DNA from: Pseudoduganella lutea
Lineage (GTDB): Bacteria; Pseudomonadota; Gammaproteobacteria; Burkholderiales; Burkholderiaceae_D
Assembly (NCBI RefSeq): GCF_004209755.1
Contig: NZ_CP035913.1
Coordinates: 5,022,001 to 5,086,000, forward strand
DNA length: 64,000 bases
Reading direction: 5' to 3'
Shown in pieces: positions 8,901 through 16,971 of the stretch; position 1 is the first letter of the stretch, and every line of letters begins with the position of its first letter. The notes beneath the pieces were generated by a model. It ran no database searches. It had not been told where the DNA came from and saw nothing but the letters and a program-made list of their open reading frames with translations. The position numbers and the translations under genes were made by a program.

Positions 8901-9536
8901 ATGAACGAATCCCTCAACCTGCTCGGCTTGTCCACCACGCCGCTCGAACTGCTGTCCTTTGTGCTGTCGATCGCCACCGTCTGGCTGAACATCCGCCAGA
9001 ACCACTGGGCGTGGCTGTTCGCGATCCTGTCTTCCGCGCTGTACGGCGTGGTGTTCTTCCAATCGAAGCTGTATGGCGACATGGGGTTGCAGCTGGTGTT
9101 CATCACGGTGTCGTTCTGGGGCTGGTACCAGTGGCTGCATGGCGACGACACGCATGCGCGCCTGCCGGTGACGGGGCTGTCGTGGGCGGGCAGCGGAGCG
9201 GCGGCGCTCGGCTGGATCATGGGCTTCATCGCGCTGGCGTGGTTCCTGATGTCGTTTACCGATACCGACGTGCCGTTCGCGGACGGCTTCCTCACCGCGG
9301 GCAGCCTGGTGGGGCAGTTGCTGCTGTCCCGGAAAAAGCTGGAGAACTGGCATGTGTGGATCATCGTCGACGTGCTCTACGTGGCGCTGTACGTGCACAA
9401 GGGCCTCATGCTGACGGCCGTGCTGTATGGACTGTTCGTGGTGATGGCCACGATCGGCCTGCTGGCATGGCGCAAGTCGATGCTGGCCGAAGCGATGGGT
9501 GACGAGCCTGCCAGCAAGGCAATGGTGCTGCGATGA
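8901..9536 (+). CDS. pnuC: PnuC/PnuT-family vitamin transporter (nicotinamide riboside or thiamine)
   Basis: Inner-membrane facilitator of 211 aa with about seven membrane segments. Family marks are WLNIRQNHWAW, the FFQSKLYGDMGLQ region, WGWYQW, and ENWHVWIIVDVLY near the C-terminus. Start chosen at MNESLNLLG, where family alignment begins; upstream in-frame codons give no sensible protein. Its stop overlaps the next gene's ATG, so transporter and kinase are co-translated; the kinase would trap the substrate by phosphorylation. PnuC homologues called PnuT carry thiamine. Here the E. coli PnuC phrase WVIINV reads WIIVDV, and the facing TonB receptor is under a TPP riboswitch. Thiamine is therefore a real alternative to nicotinamide riboside. 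Confidence 0.88.
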   Translation: MNESLNLLGLSTTPLELLSFVLSIATVWLNIRQNHWAWLFAILSSALYGVVFFQSKLYGDMGLQLVFITVSFWGWYQWLHGDDTHARLPVTGLSWAGSGAAALGWIMGFIALAWFLMSFTDTDVPFADGFLTAGSLVGQLLLSRKKLENWHVWIIVDVLYVALYVHKGLMLTAVLYGLFVVMATIGLLAWRKSMLAEAMGDEPASKAMVLR

Positions 9537-10048
9537 AGACGATGCGCATCGCGATCGTCGGCAGTGCTTCTTCGGGCAAGACGACGCTGGCCCAGGCGCT
9601 GGCCGAACGCTACCGCGACGTGTGGGTGCCGGAATACCTGCGCGAATTCGTCGAGCTGCGCCGGCGCGTGCCGGTGGAGGGCGACCAGCTGCACATCGCC
9701 GAAACGCAGGCCGCGCGCGAAGATCTCGCCATGGCGCGCGCCGGGCGCTTCGTGTTCTGCGATACCACGCCGCTGATGACGGCCGTGTACAGCCGCCATT
9801 ACTTCGGTCGCGTCGACCCGCGCCTGGAACAGCTGGTGGCGGCGCGGCGCTACGATGTCACGCTGGCCTGCGCGCCGGACATCCCATGGACACCGGATGG
9901 CCTGTGCCGCGAGCCGGAAGACCAGAGTGCGCCGGTGAATGCGATCCTGGCCGAGGAACTGGCCGCGCGCGCGATCGCGCACGTGCGTATCCACGGGCCG
10001 CTCGAAGAGCGGCTGCGGCAGGTGGAAGAGGTGCTCGGCCGCGGCTGA
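9533..10048 (+). CDS. NadR-like P-loop ATPase/kinase
   Basis: Cytoplasmic nucleotide-binding protein of 171 aa resembling only the C-terminal ribosylnicotinamide-kinase domain of NadR; the DNA-binding and adenylyltransferase parts are absent. A Walker A motif (GSASSGKTT) is at residues 10-18, followed by the E-Y-x-R-E-F segment and FCDTTPLMTAVYS. It overlaps the transporter gene by four bases. In family terms it would phosphorylate the imported nucleoside-like vitamin and so trap it. Whether the substrate is nicotinamide riboside or thiamine is undecided; the TPP riboswitch on the neighbouring receptor gene favours looking at thiamine. Confidence 0.82.
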   Translation: MKTMRIAIVGSASSGKTTLAQALAERYRDVWVPEYLREFVELRRRVPVEGDQLHIAETQAAREDLAMARAGRFVFCDTTPLMTAVYSRHYFGRVDPRLEQLVAARRYDVTLACAPDIPWTPDGLCREPEDQSAPVNAILAEELAARAIAHVRIHGPLEERLRQVEEVLGRG

Positions 10049-10127
10049 GCAATGTTGCCGGCCTCGTGTTGTGGGGCCGCTGGTCCCGCCGCCTGGCGAC
10101 GGGACATCGGGTTCAACCGCGGATGCT

Positions 10128-12215
10128 TCAGAAGTTCAGCTGCGCCGACACCCGGAACGTGCGTCCCAGCCCAGGCATCAGGTAGCCGCCCAGGTCGGGC
10201 GTCACATCGCGCCAGTAGAACTTGTCCAGCGCGTTGCGCACCTGCGCGCGCACGACCAGCGGCATGCCGTTGACGCGAGTGACGTACGACGTGCCGAAGT
10301 TCACCAAGTGGTACTTCGGCACGAATACCGTGTTTTCCTCGTCAAACGCTTTCTTGCCGGCGAATTGCCAGTCGCCGTTCACCTTAAAGGCCGGCGACAG
10401 CGCATATTCGGCGAATACCGTCGAACGGATGGCAGGCACGTTCGTCACGCGCTTGCCGTCGTAGAAGCTCTGTCCGGTGCCGCCCTGCTGCGTGCTCAAT
10501 GCGGCCAGCGAGGCGCCGATCGTCAGTTCTCGCGTGGCCTTGCCCTGCGCGGAGAATTCAAAGCCGCGGTGCTCGGCCTGGCCGTTGCGCACGAAGGTAT
10601 TGGCGGCGTCGGTGTATTCCAGGCCCTTCTCGATCTGGAACAGGGCGGCCGTATAACTGATGCCGTTCAACTCGGCCTTGGCGCCGATTTCCACCTGCTT
10701 CGACTTCGACGGTGCCAGTGCACGGTCTTCGTTGATGGTGCCGAGCGGCGCGATGCCGCCGTGCTGGAGGCCGCGCGCGTAGGTGGCGTACAGCGCCACG
10801 TTGCTGCGCGGGCTGTAGACCAGCGCCACGTTCGGCAGCCAGAAGTTGGCGCTGCTCGGCGCCACGCCCAGTTCATCGCGCTTCAGTTTCACGTAGCGCG
10901 CGCCCGCGTGCAGGGTCAGTTCGCTCGTGATGCCGACGATGTCCTGCACGAACAATGCGCGCTCGTTGTCCTTGCGGCGCACCGATGCGGGGCCCGTTTC
11001 CAGGTCGCTCCGCGGCGGCACCACCACGGGGCGGTAGATGTTGCTGGTGCCGGCCCATTCATAGACATCGTCGCCCCAGCTTTCCTTGTTGCCGTAGAAG
11101 GCGAAACCGGTCGACAGGTCGTGCGTCACGGTGCCGGTGGCGAAGCGGCCCTGCAGCATTGCCTGCGCGGTGAGCGGCTTCTTCTGTTCATCGAGGCTGC
11201 GGTAGTCATACACGTCGTAGTCGCCATTGCCGCAGAAGCCGGGCCACAGCAGCTCGGCCCCGCAGCCATAGGGGAAGGCCGTGTAGTCGTCACGCTTGAA
11301 TACGTGGCGGTTCGCCTTCACTTCGAACTTCCAGTCCGGCGCCAGCTGGTACAGGAAACGGGCGCCGAAGTTCATGCTTTCGGTGGCCACCGGGTAGCTC
11401 CATGGCTGGTCGTTGAGCAGCGTGTCGGCATCGACGACCGGCAGCGACACGCCATTGATCAGCTGGAAGCCGGGTGCCGACACCTGCGATTTCTTCTGGT
11501 AGTCGGCATCGACCTGCAACAGCGCCTGCGGCGAAATCTGCCAGTCGAACGCGCCGGAAACAAAGCTGCGGCGGCCGTCCGCGCCATCCACCCACGAGCG
11601 CAGCCGTTCGCCGGCCACGTTGATGCGGTAGCCGAAGCGGCGATCGTCGAAGCGGCCGCCTAGGTCCACGGTGCCCAGCAGGGTGCCGCGCTCGCTCACT
11701 TCGAACAGCACGGAGCGCAACGTCGTGCTGGTGGGGCGCTTGGTGACGTAGTTGACCACGCCGCCCGGCGCCGCCACGCCGGCCGTGATGCCCGCCAGGC
11801 CCTTCAGCACTTCGATGCTTTCCTTGTTTTCCAGCGGGATCTGGGTGTCGGCCGAAATCGCCAGGCCATCCTTGCGATAGCTGTTCGCATTGTCCAGCTT
11901 GAAGCCGCGGATCGAGAATTGCTCGGCATAGCCCACGGCGTTGTAGGCATCGCTGATGCTCGCGTCGTAGCGCGCCGCATCGGTGGTGGAGCGGATGTTC
12001 AGCGCCTGCATCTGCTCGCGCGTGATCACGCTGACGGACGTGGGCGTCAGCAGCAGCGGCCGTTCCGAGAAGCCGGCGACGGAAGCGGTTTCCGCCGTGC
12101 CGCGCACGGCGGTGACGACGACCTCGGTCATCGCGGGTTCATCGGCTTGCTGGGCGAAAGCGGGAAAAGCCTGCGCGATGGCCAGCGCGGCGGCGGAAAA
12201 AGTGGTCTTGTTCAT
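10128..12215 (-). CDS. TonB-dependent outer-membrane receptor under TPP-riboswitch control
   Basis: Outer-membrane active transporter of 695 aa. It has a signal peptide (to about residue 21), a plug domain with SVSVITREQM and IRGFKLDN, the GGVVNYVTKRP boundary, and a 22-strand barrel ending in a C-terminal Phe (VSAQLNF). By sequence alone it would be filed with siderophore receptors such as FhuE/FpvA. A TPP riboswitch 108 bp upstream instead indicates thiamine or a thiamine precursor as ligand, as for THI-regulated receptors known in other bacteria. The gene converges with the PnuC-family transporter/kinase pair 80 bp away, giving a plausible outer- plus inner-membrane uptake route. Confidence 0.93.
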   Translation of the reverse strand: MNKTTFSAAALAIAQAFPAFAQQADEPAMTEVVVTAVRGTAETASVAGFSERPLLLTPTSVSVITREQMQALNIRSTTDAARYDASISDAYNAVGYAEQFSIRGFKLDNANSYRKDGLAISADTQIPLENKESIEVLKGLAGITAGVAAPGGVVNYVTKRPTSTTLRSVLFEVSERGTLLGTVDLGGRFDDRRFGYRINVAGERLRSWVDGADGRRSFVSGAFDWQISPQALLQVDADYQKKSQVSAPGFQLINGVSLPVVDADTLLNDQPWSYPVATESMNFGARFLYQLAPDWKFEVKANRHVFKRDDYTAFPYGCGAELLWPGFCGNGDYDVYDYRSLDEQKKPLTAQAMLQGRFATGTVTHDLSTGFAFYGNKESWGDDVYEWAGTSNIYRPVVVPPRSDLETGPASVRRKDNERALFVQDIVGITSELTLHAGARYVKLKRDELGVAPSSANFWLPNVALVYSPRSNVALYATYARGLQHGGIAPLGTINEDRALAPSKSKQVEIGAKAELNGISYTAALFQIEKGLEYTDAANTFVRNGQAEHRGFEFSAQGKATRELTIGASLAALSTQQGGTGQSFYDGKRVTNVPAIRSTVFAEYALSPAFKVNGDWQFAGKKAFDEENTVFVPKYHLVNFGTSYVTRVNGMPLVVRAQVRNALDKFYWRDVTPDLGGYLMPGLGRTFRVSAQLNF

Positions 12216-12322
12216 CGATGTGCTCTTCTAATTCTCTTCTAGTTCTCAAGAACCAGCGAGGAAGCACACCAGGGGACGTTGGAAGGGACGAAGACTGCCT
12301 TGTGACGAACACCGCACTGCGC

Positions 12323-12437
12323 TTTCCTTCGCTGGCATTATCCAGATCAGGTACGAAGGGTATCTCTCACCCGGAGCAGGAAGCGTGAATTACTCTTTGA
12401 ATAATTCAGCAACCCGCCCAGGACCCCTAGCGAAGCC
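12323..12437 (-). promoter_or_regulatory. TPP riboswitch (THI element)
   Basis: On the minus strand the sequence starts CTTCGCTAGGGGTCC, continues through GGGTGAGAGATACCC, and ends with CTGATCTGGATAATGCCAGC followed by GAAGG. These are the hallmark P2/P3 and P4/P5 segments of the thiamine pyrophosphate aptamer. The 5' CTTCGCT and 3' AGCGAAG close stem P1. It lies 108 bp upstream of the TonB receptor start and in the same orientation. Confidence 0.96.
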
Positions 12438-12570
12438 GAGAGCTTATCATAGTTGCATACAATGTCGTGCGCCATTCGTCCGGGCCTATTGTTATACTTG
12501 TGGAAACATGGACTCCCAACGACAATATTGCATTGAACCGTCATCAACGTTCCACGCACAGGAGACCGCC

Positions 12571-12879
12571 ATGACGCAGGAACATGTCATAGAAAACCGC
12601 GAGAGCCTGGATGCCCAGGTGCTCGACATGCACCGCGCGCTGACCTCGCTGATCGACCGGCTTGGCGCGCTGGACATGTATAACCAGCGCTGCGCCGCCT
12701 GCACCGATCCGGAGTTGAAACTGGTGCTGGCAAGCCAGCGCGACAGCACGCGCAGGCACGTGGCGATGCTGCTTGAGTGGGCGCGGCGGCGCGATCCAAA
12801 GCTTGACAAGGAGTTGCGCGACGCGCTGTTCAAGGCTGGCCCGATCGCCGCCCAATACCGTTACGATGAGAACATGTAA
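12571..12879 (+). CDS. Encapsulated-ferritin-like (EncFtn-like) protein lacking metal ligands
   Basis: Protein of 102 aa, all alpha. It matches the encapsulin-associated ferritin family over most of its length: DMHRAL, DMYNQR, DPELK.VLA..RD, HVAMLLEWARRRDP and LDKELRD. AGGAGA precedes the ATG. In R. rubrum EncFtn the ferroxidase ligands are E32, E62 and H65. The corresponding residues here are Arg30, Thr60 and His63, and W38 is Met36, so two of the three ligands are missing. No encapsulin shell gene or encapsulin-targeting tail is seen. It may keep the helical-hairpin dimer fold but not iron oxidation. The next gene starts 25 bp downstream. Confidence 0.75.
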   Translation: MTQEHVIENRESLDAQVLDMHRALTSLIDRLGALDMYNQRCAACTDPELKLVLASQRDSTRRHVAMLLEWARRRDPKLDKELRDALFKAGPIAAQYRYDENM

Positions 12880-12903
12880 GGCAGTCCACATAATGAGAAT
12901 CGA

Positions 12904-13359
12904 ATGAAGCAGCCGTATCACGAAGGAAGCTGGTTTGCCGTCCCCCTGATCAATGGCGGTTACGCGGCCGGGCTCGTTGCCCGCATGTCCCCGCAGGGGA
13001 AGATCATGCTGGCCTACCTGTTCGGGCCCAGGCGCGCCGTGATGCCCACGCTGGCCGACGTGCTGGCGCTGAAGGCGGGCGATGCCGTCAAGGCCATCCG
13101 CACCGGCGACATGGCGCTGGCCAACGGCCGCTGGCCGGTGCTCGGCGAGGCCGAGCATTTCGACCGCAACGACTGGCCGGTGCCGGTGTTCATCCGCCGC
13201 TCCGATGCGCTGAAGCGGGCCTGGCAGGCCACCTACGCGGACGACCCGGCCAAGCCGGAGCGCGAAGTGTCGGTGCCGTATGAAACGGCGGGCCTGGAAA
13301 GCGATTCGCTGTTCGGCTATGGATCGACCGAACTGCTGCTGACCAAGCTGCTGGAATAG
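12904..13359 (+). CDS. Imm26-family immunity-like protein
   Basis: Cytoplasmic protein of 151 aa. It carries the Imm26 pattern: GSWFAVPLINGGYAAGLVAR, YLFGPRR, GRWPVLG and RNDWPVPVFIRR. Imm26 proteins are predicted antidotes of polymorphic toxins, but many family members, like this one, stand without any toxin gene beside them. It follows the EncFtn-like gene at 24 bp and precedes the GFA gene at 14 bp, so the three are probably one transcript. Function here is unproven. Confidence 0.78.
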   Translation: MKQPYHEGSWFAVPLINGGYAAGLVARMSPQGKIMLAYLFGPRRAVMPTLADVLALKAGDAVKAIRTGDMALANGRWPVLGEAEHFDRNDWPVPVFIRRSDALKRAWQATYADDPAKPEREVSVPYETAGLESDSLFGYGSTELLLTKLLE

Positions 13360-13373
13360 CAGGCGGAGGAATC

Positions 13374-13787
13374 ATGCACCTGGGAGGCTGTTTCTGCGGT
13401 GCCGTGCGCTACCTGGTCACGGCCGAAACGTGCAACAGCACGCTGTGCCATTGCACGATGTGCCGCCGCGCCAGCGGCGCGCCCTGCGTGGCGTGGTTTA
13501 CGGTGGCACGGACCGGCCTGCATTTTTCTTCCGGCAGCCCGGCCTGGTACCATTCCAGCCCCGGCGTGCGCCGCGGCTTCTGCGCGGCCTGCGGCACGCA
13601 GTTGACGTTCGAGGATGACGCCTGCCCGGGCGAACTCGATGTCACCACGGCCAGCCTGGACGACCCCGAACGGGTGCCCCCCGGCGACCATATCTACATG
13701 CAAAGCCACCTGCGCTGGCTGCAGCTGGCCGACAGCCTGCCGCGCTACGTGCGCACGCGCGCCGAAGGCGCGCGCCAGGTGCCCTAG
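13374..13787 (+). CDS. GFA family (Mss4-like) zinc-binding protein
   Basis: Protein of 137 aa from the glutathione-dependent formaldehyde-activating family. The zinc-binding cysteines are present: GGCFCGAVRY, CHCTMCRRASG and FCAACGTQL. GGAGG precedes the ATG. The family name comes from one enzyme; most members are uncharacterised CENP-V/GFA zinc proteins, so a formaldehyde role should not be assumed. It converges with the sigma factor gene five bases away. Confidence 0.9.
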   Translation: MHLGGCFCGAVRYLVTAETCNSTLCHCTMCRRASGAPCVAWFTVARTGLHFSSGSPAWYHSSPGVRRGFCAACGTQLTFEDDACPGELDVTTASLDDPERVPPGDHIYMQSHLRWLQLADSLPRYVRTRAEGARQVP

Positions 13788-13792
13788 CGCAT

Positions 13793-15094
13793 TCAGCTTT
13801 CTCCGCCCGGCAGCGCCGGGCAGGCGGCCGCGCGCGACAGCAGCAGCGTGCGTTCGCGTGCGTTCTGCGTCAGGTCCGCCGCGCGCATGAATTCGGCGCG
13901 CGCTTCTTCCGGCCGGCCCAATTTGAACAGGAAATCGCCGCGCACGCTGGGCAGCAGGTGGTAGTTGCGCAGCGCCGGTTCATCCACCAGCGTATCGGCC
14001 ACTGCCAGGCCGGCGGCCGGGCCGAAGGCCATCGCCAGCGCCACGGCGCGGTTAAGCTCCACCACCGGCGATGGCGCCAGCTGCGCCAGGCCATCGTACA
14101 GCGCGGCGATGCGTTGCCAGTCGGTGTCGGCCGCCTTGCGTGCGCGCGCATGGCAGGCAGCGATCGCGGCCTGCAGGCCATAGGGGCCGAGGCTCTTGCC
14201 GAGCTGCCCGGCACGGTCCAGCGCGGCCAGTCCCCGGCGGATCAGCAGCTGGTCCCAGCGCGCGCGATCCTGGTCCAGCAGCAGCACGGGCGAGCCGTCG
14301 GCCGCGACCCGGGCCCGGGCGCGGGACGACTGGATTTCCATCAGCGCCACCAGGCCATGCACCTCGGGCTCCTGCGGCACCAGCCCGGCCAGGATGCGCC
14401 CCAGGCGCAGCGCCTCGTCGCACAGCGCCGGGCGCATCCAGTCGGCGCCGGCGCTGGCCGAGTAGCCTTCGTTGTAGATCAGGTAGATCACTTGCAGCAC
14501 GGAGGAAAGCCGCTGGACCAGCTCGTGCTCCGCCGGTACCTCGAACGGCACGCGCGCTTCGAGCAGCGTGCGCTTGGCGCGCACGATGCGCTGCGCCACC
14601 GTGGGCTCGGGCACGAGGAAGGCACGGGCGATTTCCTCCGTGGTCAAGCCACCCAGCAGGCGCAGGGTGAGCGCCACGCGGCCTTCGGTCGGCAGCACCG
14701 GGTGGCAGGCGATGAAGACGAGGCGCAGCACGTCGTCGCCAATGCGCTCGTCGAGCGCCCGCTCCAGCGCCTGTTCGCCATTCTGGGCGGCATCTTCGAG
14801 CAGGCTTTCGATTTCATACGTGAGCTGCGGTTCCTTGTCCTGCACCAGCTTGCGGTGACGCAGGTGGTCGAGCGCGCGGTTCTTCGCCGTGGCCATCAGC
14901 CACGCGGCCGGATTGTCCGGCGTGCCACTGTCGGGGAATTGCACCGGCCACGTCTCGAGGGCCGCCACGAGCGCTTCCTGCGCCATTTCCTCGGCCAGGC
15001 CCACGTCGCGCAGCAGCCGCGCCAGCGCGCCGATGATCCTTGCCGATTCGATGCGCCAGACCGCCTCGACGGTGCGATGGACCCGGTCGCTCAA
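13793..15094 (-). CDS. ECF42-type RNA polymerase sigma factor
   Basis: Sigma factor of about 433 aa with sigma2 (VGLAEEMAQEALVAALE, NPAAWLMATAKNRALDHLR) and sigma4 (LTLRLLGGLTTEEIARAFLVPEPTVAQRI) at the N-terminus and a long C-terminal helical (TPR-like) extension typical of ECF42. I start it at TTG 15094, where the codon overlaps the upstream YCII stop (TTGA) and gives SDRVHRTVEAVWRIESAR, the usual family N-terminus. ECF42 sigma factors are characteristically encoded beside YCII/DGPF proteins, as here, and have no classical anti-sigma factor; the C-terminal extension is thought to modulate activity. It is the last gene of the operon. Confidence 0.92.
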   Translation of the reverse strand: MSDRVHRTVEAVWRIESARIIGALARLLRDVGLAEEMAQEALVAALETWPVQFPDSGTPDNPAAWLMATAKNRALDHLRHRKLVQDKEPQLTYEIESLLEDAAQNGEQALERALDERIGDDVLRLVFIACHPVLPTEGRVALTLRLLGGLTTEEIARAFLVPEPTVAQRIVRAKRTLLEARVPFEVPAEHELVQRLSSVLQVIYLIYNEGYSASAGADWMRPALCDEALRLGRILAGLVPQEPEVHGLVALMEIQSSRARARVAADGSPVLLLDQDRARWDQLLIRRGLAALDRAGQLGKSLGPYGLQAAIAACHARARKAADTDWQRIAALYDGLAQLAPSPVVELNRAVALAMAFGPAAGLAVADTLVDEPALRNYHLLPSVRGDFLFKLGRPEEARAEFMRAADLTQNARERTLLLSRAAACPALPGGES

Positions 15095-15816
15095 TGCGGC
15101 AACGGGCACGCCAGCGCCCGCAGTTCCAGCGTCACGTCGGGCCAGGGGAACGGATAGCTTTTCACCCAGGCGATCGCCTCGTCGCGCGAGGCGGCCTGGA
15201 TCAGCCAGAAGCCGGCGATCAGTTCCTTGATCTCGGTGAACGGGCCGTCGACGACCGATGGGCGGCCGCCCTTGAACTTGACGCGCGCACCTTTGGCCGT
15301 GCCTTTCAGGCCATCGCCGGCAAGCAGCACGCCGGCCTGCGCATCCCGGGCATTGCGCGCGTTCATGCGGGCGATGACGTCCGGCGGCGGCGGCAGGTCG
15401 GCTTCCAGGGCATCGCTGGAGCGGATCAGGACAGCATAGGGCTCGAGGCGGACAGGCTCGAGATGCGGGGCTGGCCGATGCACGGGCGCGTCGATCCCCG
15501 CGCAACCGCCCGTGCACCCCGTTTCACGCACTTCGAGCACGGCATCGCCTTCGGCATCGGCCGTGGGCCAGGCCATGGCCCAGGCGATGGCCTCTTCCTT
15601 CGATGCCACGTCGACGATCGCAAAGCCGGCCGCCAGTTCGCTCGCCGGGAAGGGGCCGTGTTCGATGGACCATGCGCCGGCGCTGCGGTGCAGGCGCGTG
15701 GCCTGGTGGCCGGGATGCAGCCAGCGCGCGGCCGGCACCGCGTCGACCAGCGACGCGGCGGGAAAAGCGCCGCTTTCGGAACCGGCGTCCGCGCGCCGTA
15801 TCACCATGAAATGCAT
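15091..15816 (-). CDS. Tandem YCII (DGPF) domain protein
   Basis: Protein of 241 aa made of two YCII-like halves. The C-terminal half (about 125-235) is canonical, with VVDGPFTEIKELIAGFWLIQ and DEAIAWVKSYP. The N-terminal half (1-110) is a diverged copy: IEHGPFPASELAAGFAIVDV and EEAIAWAMAWP. YCII proteins form ferredoxin-like dimers; a covalent duplication would mimic the dimer. It is co-transcribed with the ECF42 sigma factor, whose start overlaps its stop, and is presumed to take part in its signalling. Confidence 0.88.
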   Translation of the reverse strand: MHFMVIRRADAGSESGAFPAASLVDAVPAARWLHPGHQATRLHRSAGAWSIEHGPFPASELAAGFAIVDVASKEEAIAWAMAWPTADAEGDAVLEVRETGCTGGCAGIDAPVHRPAPHLEPVRLEPYAVLIRSSDALEADLPPPPDVIARMNARNARDAQAGVLLAGDGLKGTAKGARVKFKGGRPSVVDGPFTEIKELIAGFWLIQAASRDEAIAWVKSYPFPWPDVTLELRALACPLPH

Positions 15817-15846
15817 CCCCGTCCCTCCCGGTATGGTCCGAAAAAA

Positions 15847-16266
15847 TCAGGCCGAATCCGCGATGCGCTCGCGCAGCCTGTCCTCCTGTTCGCGCAGTTC
15901 CGGCGTGAATTCGGCACCGAAATCCTCGGCCTCGAACACCTGGCGGATCTCGATCTCGTCGCCGTCTTCCATGGGCGCGCGCTTGAGCCACTCGATGGCT
16001 TCCTCGCGCGACTTTACCTGAATCAGCCAGAACCCCGCAATGAGTTCCTTGGTCTCGGAAAAGGGGCCGTCGATCACGGTGCGGTCCTTGCCGTGGTAGC
16101 GGATGCGCACCCCCTTCGAGCTGGGATGCAGGCCTTCGCCGGCCAGCATCACGCCGGCGTTGACCAGTTCCTCGTTGTATTTGCCCATCGCCTCGAGCAG
16201 CTCGGTGGATGGCATCCTGCCCGCCTCGGAATCCGGGGTGGCTTTCACGATGATCATGAATCGCAT
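15847..16266 (-). CDS. YCII (DGPF) family protein
   Basis: Single-domain YCII protein of 139 aa. It begins MRFMIIVKATPDSEAG and has the hallmark VIDGPFSETKELIAGFWLIQ with an EAIEWLKRAP follow-on. Its downstream neighbour is the tandem YCII protein (30 bp apart) and then the ECF42 sigma factor. Genes of this type are the usual companions and likely targets or partners of ECF42. No catalytic activity is established for this subfamily. Confidence 0.92.
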   Translation of the reverse strand: MRFMIIVKATPDSEAGRMPSTELLEAMGKYNEELVNAGVMLAGEGLHPSSKGVRIRYHGKDRTVIDGPFSETKELIAGFWLIQVKSREEAIEWLKRAPMEDGDEIEIRQVFEAEDFGAEFTPELREQEDRLRERIADSA

Positions 16267-16300
16267 GGTGGTTTCTCCCTGTCGCGTGCTTGTGGGGTAG

Positions 16301-16786
16301 TTACTGGACCAGTTCCGGGCAGTTCATCGCCGTCTTCGATGCTTCGATGGCTTCCTCGGGCGGTACGTCGCGGATATGCGTGGCCAGCGACCAGCTGTGC
16401 CCGAACGGGTCGCGCAGCACGCCATAGCGGTCGCCCCAGAACATGTCCGCCGGCGGCATCTGCGCCGCCGCGCCGGCATCGACCGCGCGCTGGTAAGCCG
16501 CGTCGACATCCTCGACATAGCAGTGCAGCGTGACGGGGGAACTGGGCAAGTCTTGCGGGCCGAAGCTGCCATGCTCGGGGAATTCGTCGACGAGCATGAT
16601 CTTGGTATCGCCGATGCGGATCATTGCGTGCATCAGCTTGCCGCTACCGTCCGGCACCGCCATGCGCACCAGCTCGACAGCGCCAAACGCCTTCTTGTAG
16701 AACTCGATCGCCTCGGCGGCGTTGCGGCAGACGAGGTGCGGCGTCACGGTGGGCATGTCCGCAGGAATTTTTTCGACTTCGCTCAT
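16301..16786 (-). CDS. VOC family protein (PhnB/glyoxalase-like)
   Basis: Vicinal-oxygen-chelate fold protein of 161 aa. It reads TPHLVCRNAAEAIEFYKKAFGAVE at the start, then IGDTKIMLVDEFPE and WGDRYGVLRDPFGHSWSLATH, a layout shared with PhnB-like proteins. I choose the inner ATG because AAGGAG lies at normal distance; an upstream in-frame start is weaker. It is the first gene of the operon leading to the YCII proteins and the ECF42 sigma factor. Substrate unknown. Confidence 0.9.
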   Translation of the reverse strand: MSEVEKIPADMPTVTPHLVCRNAAEAIEFYKKAFGAVELVRMAVPDGSGKLMHAMIRIGDTKIMLVDEFPEHGSFGPQDLPSSPVTLHCYVEDVDAAYQRAVDAGAAAQMPPADMFWGDRYGVLRDPFGHSWSLATHIRDVPPEEAIEASKTAMNCPELVQ

Positions 16787-16971
16787 GGCTATCTCCTTCA
16801 TGGTTGTGAGGGAACACGCACTGCGTTCCCATACTCCCACGACGAACGGCGAAACGCCAGATCGACAAAACGCTGAAAATATTTTTCGCCGCTGCGGCGA
16901 GGGGAGGGAACGTCAGCCACCGATCGTAGACGCGGCGGCTGACAGTTCATGTCAGGAGCTTGCGCACCGCG

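Noticed and set aside
9533..10048. Full trifunctional NadR
   Set aside because: Only the kinase-type P-loop part is present; helix-turn-helix and adenylyltransferase domains are missing.
12571..12879. Functional encapsulin iron-storage compartment
   Set aside because: No shell gene nearby, no targeting tail, and two iron ligands are replaced.
13374..13787. Formaldehyde detoxification locus
   Set aside because: GFA is a broad zinc-protein family; no formaldehyde dehydrogenase or glutathione genes accompany it.
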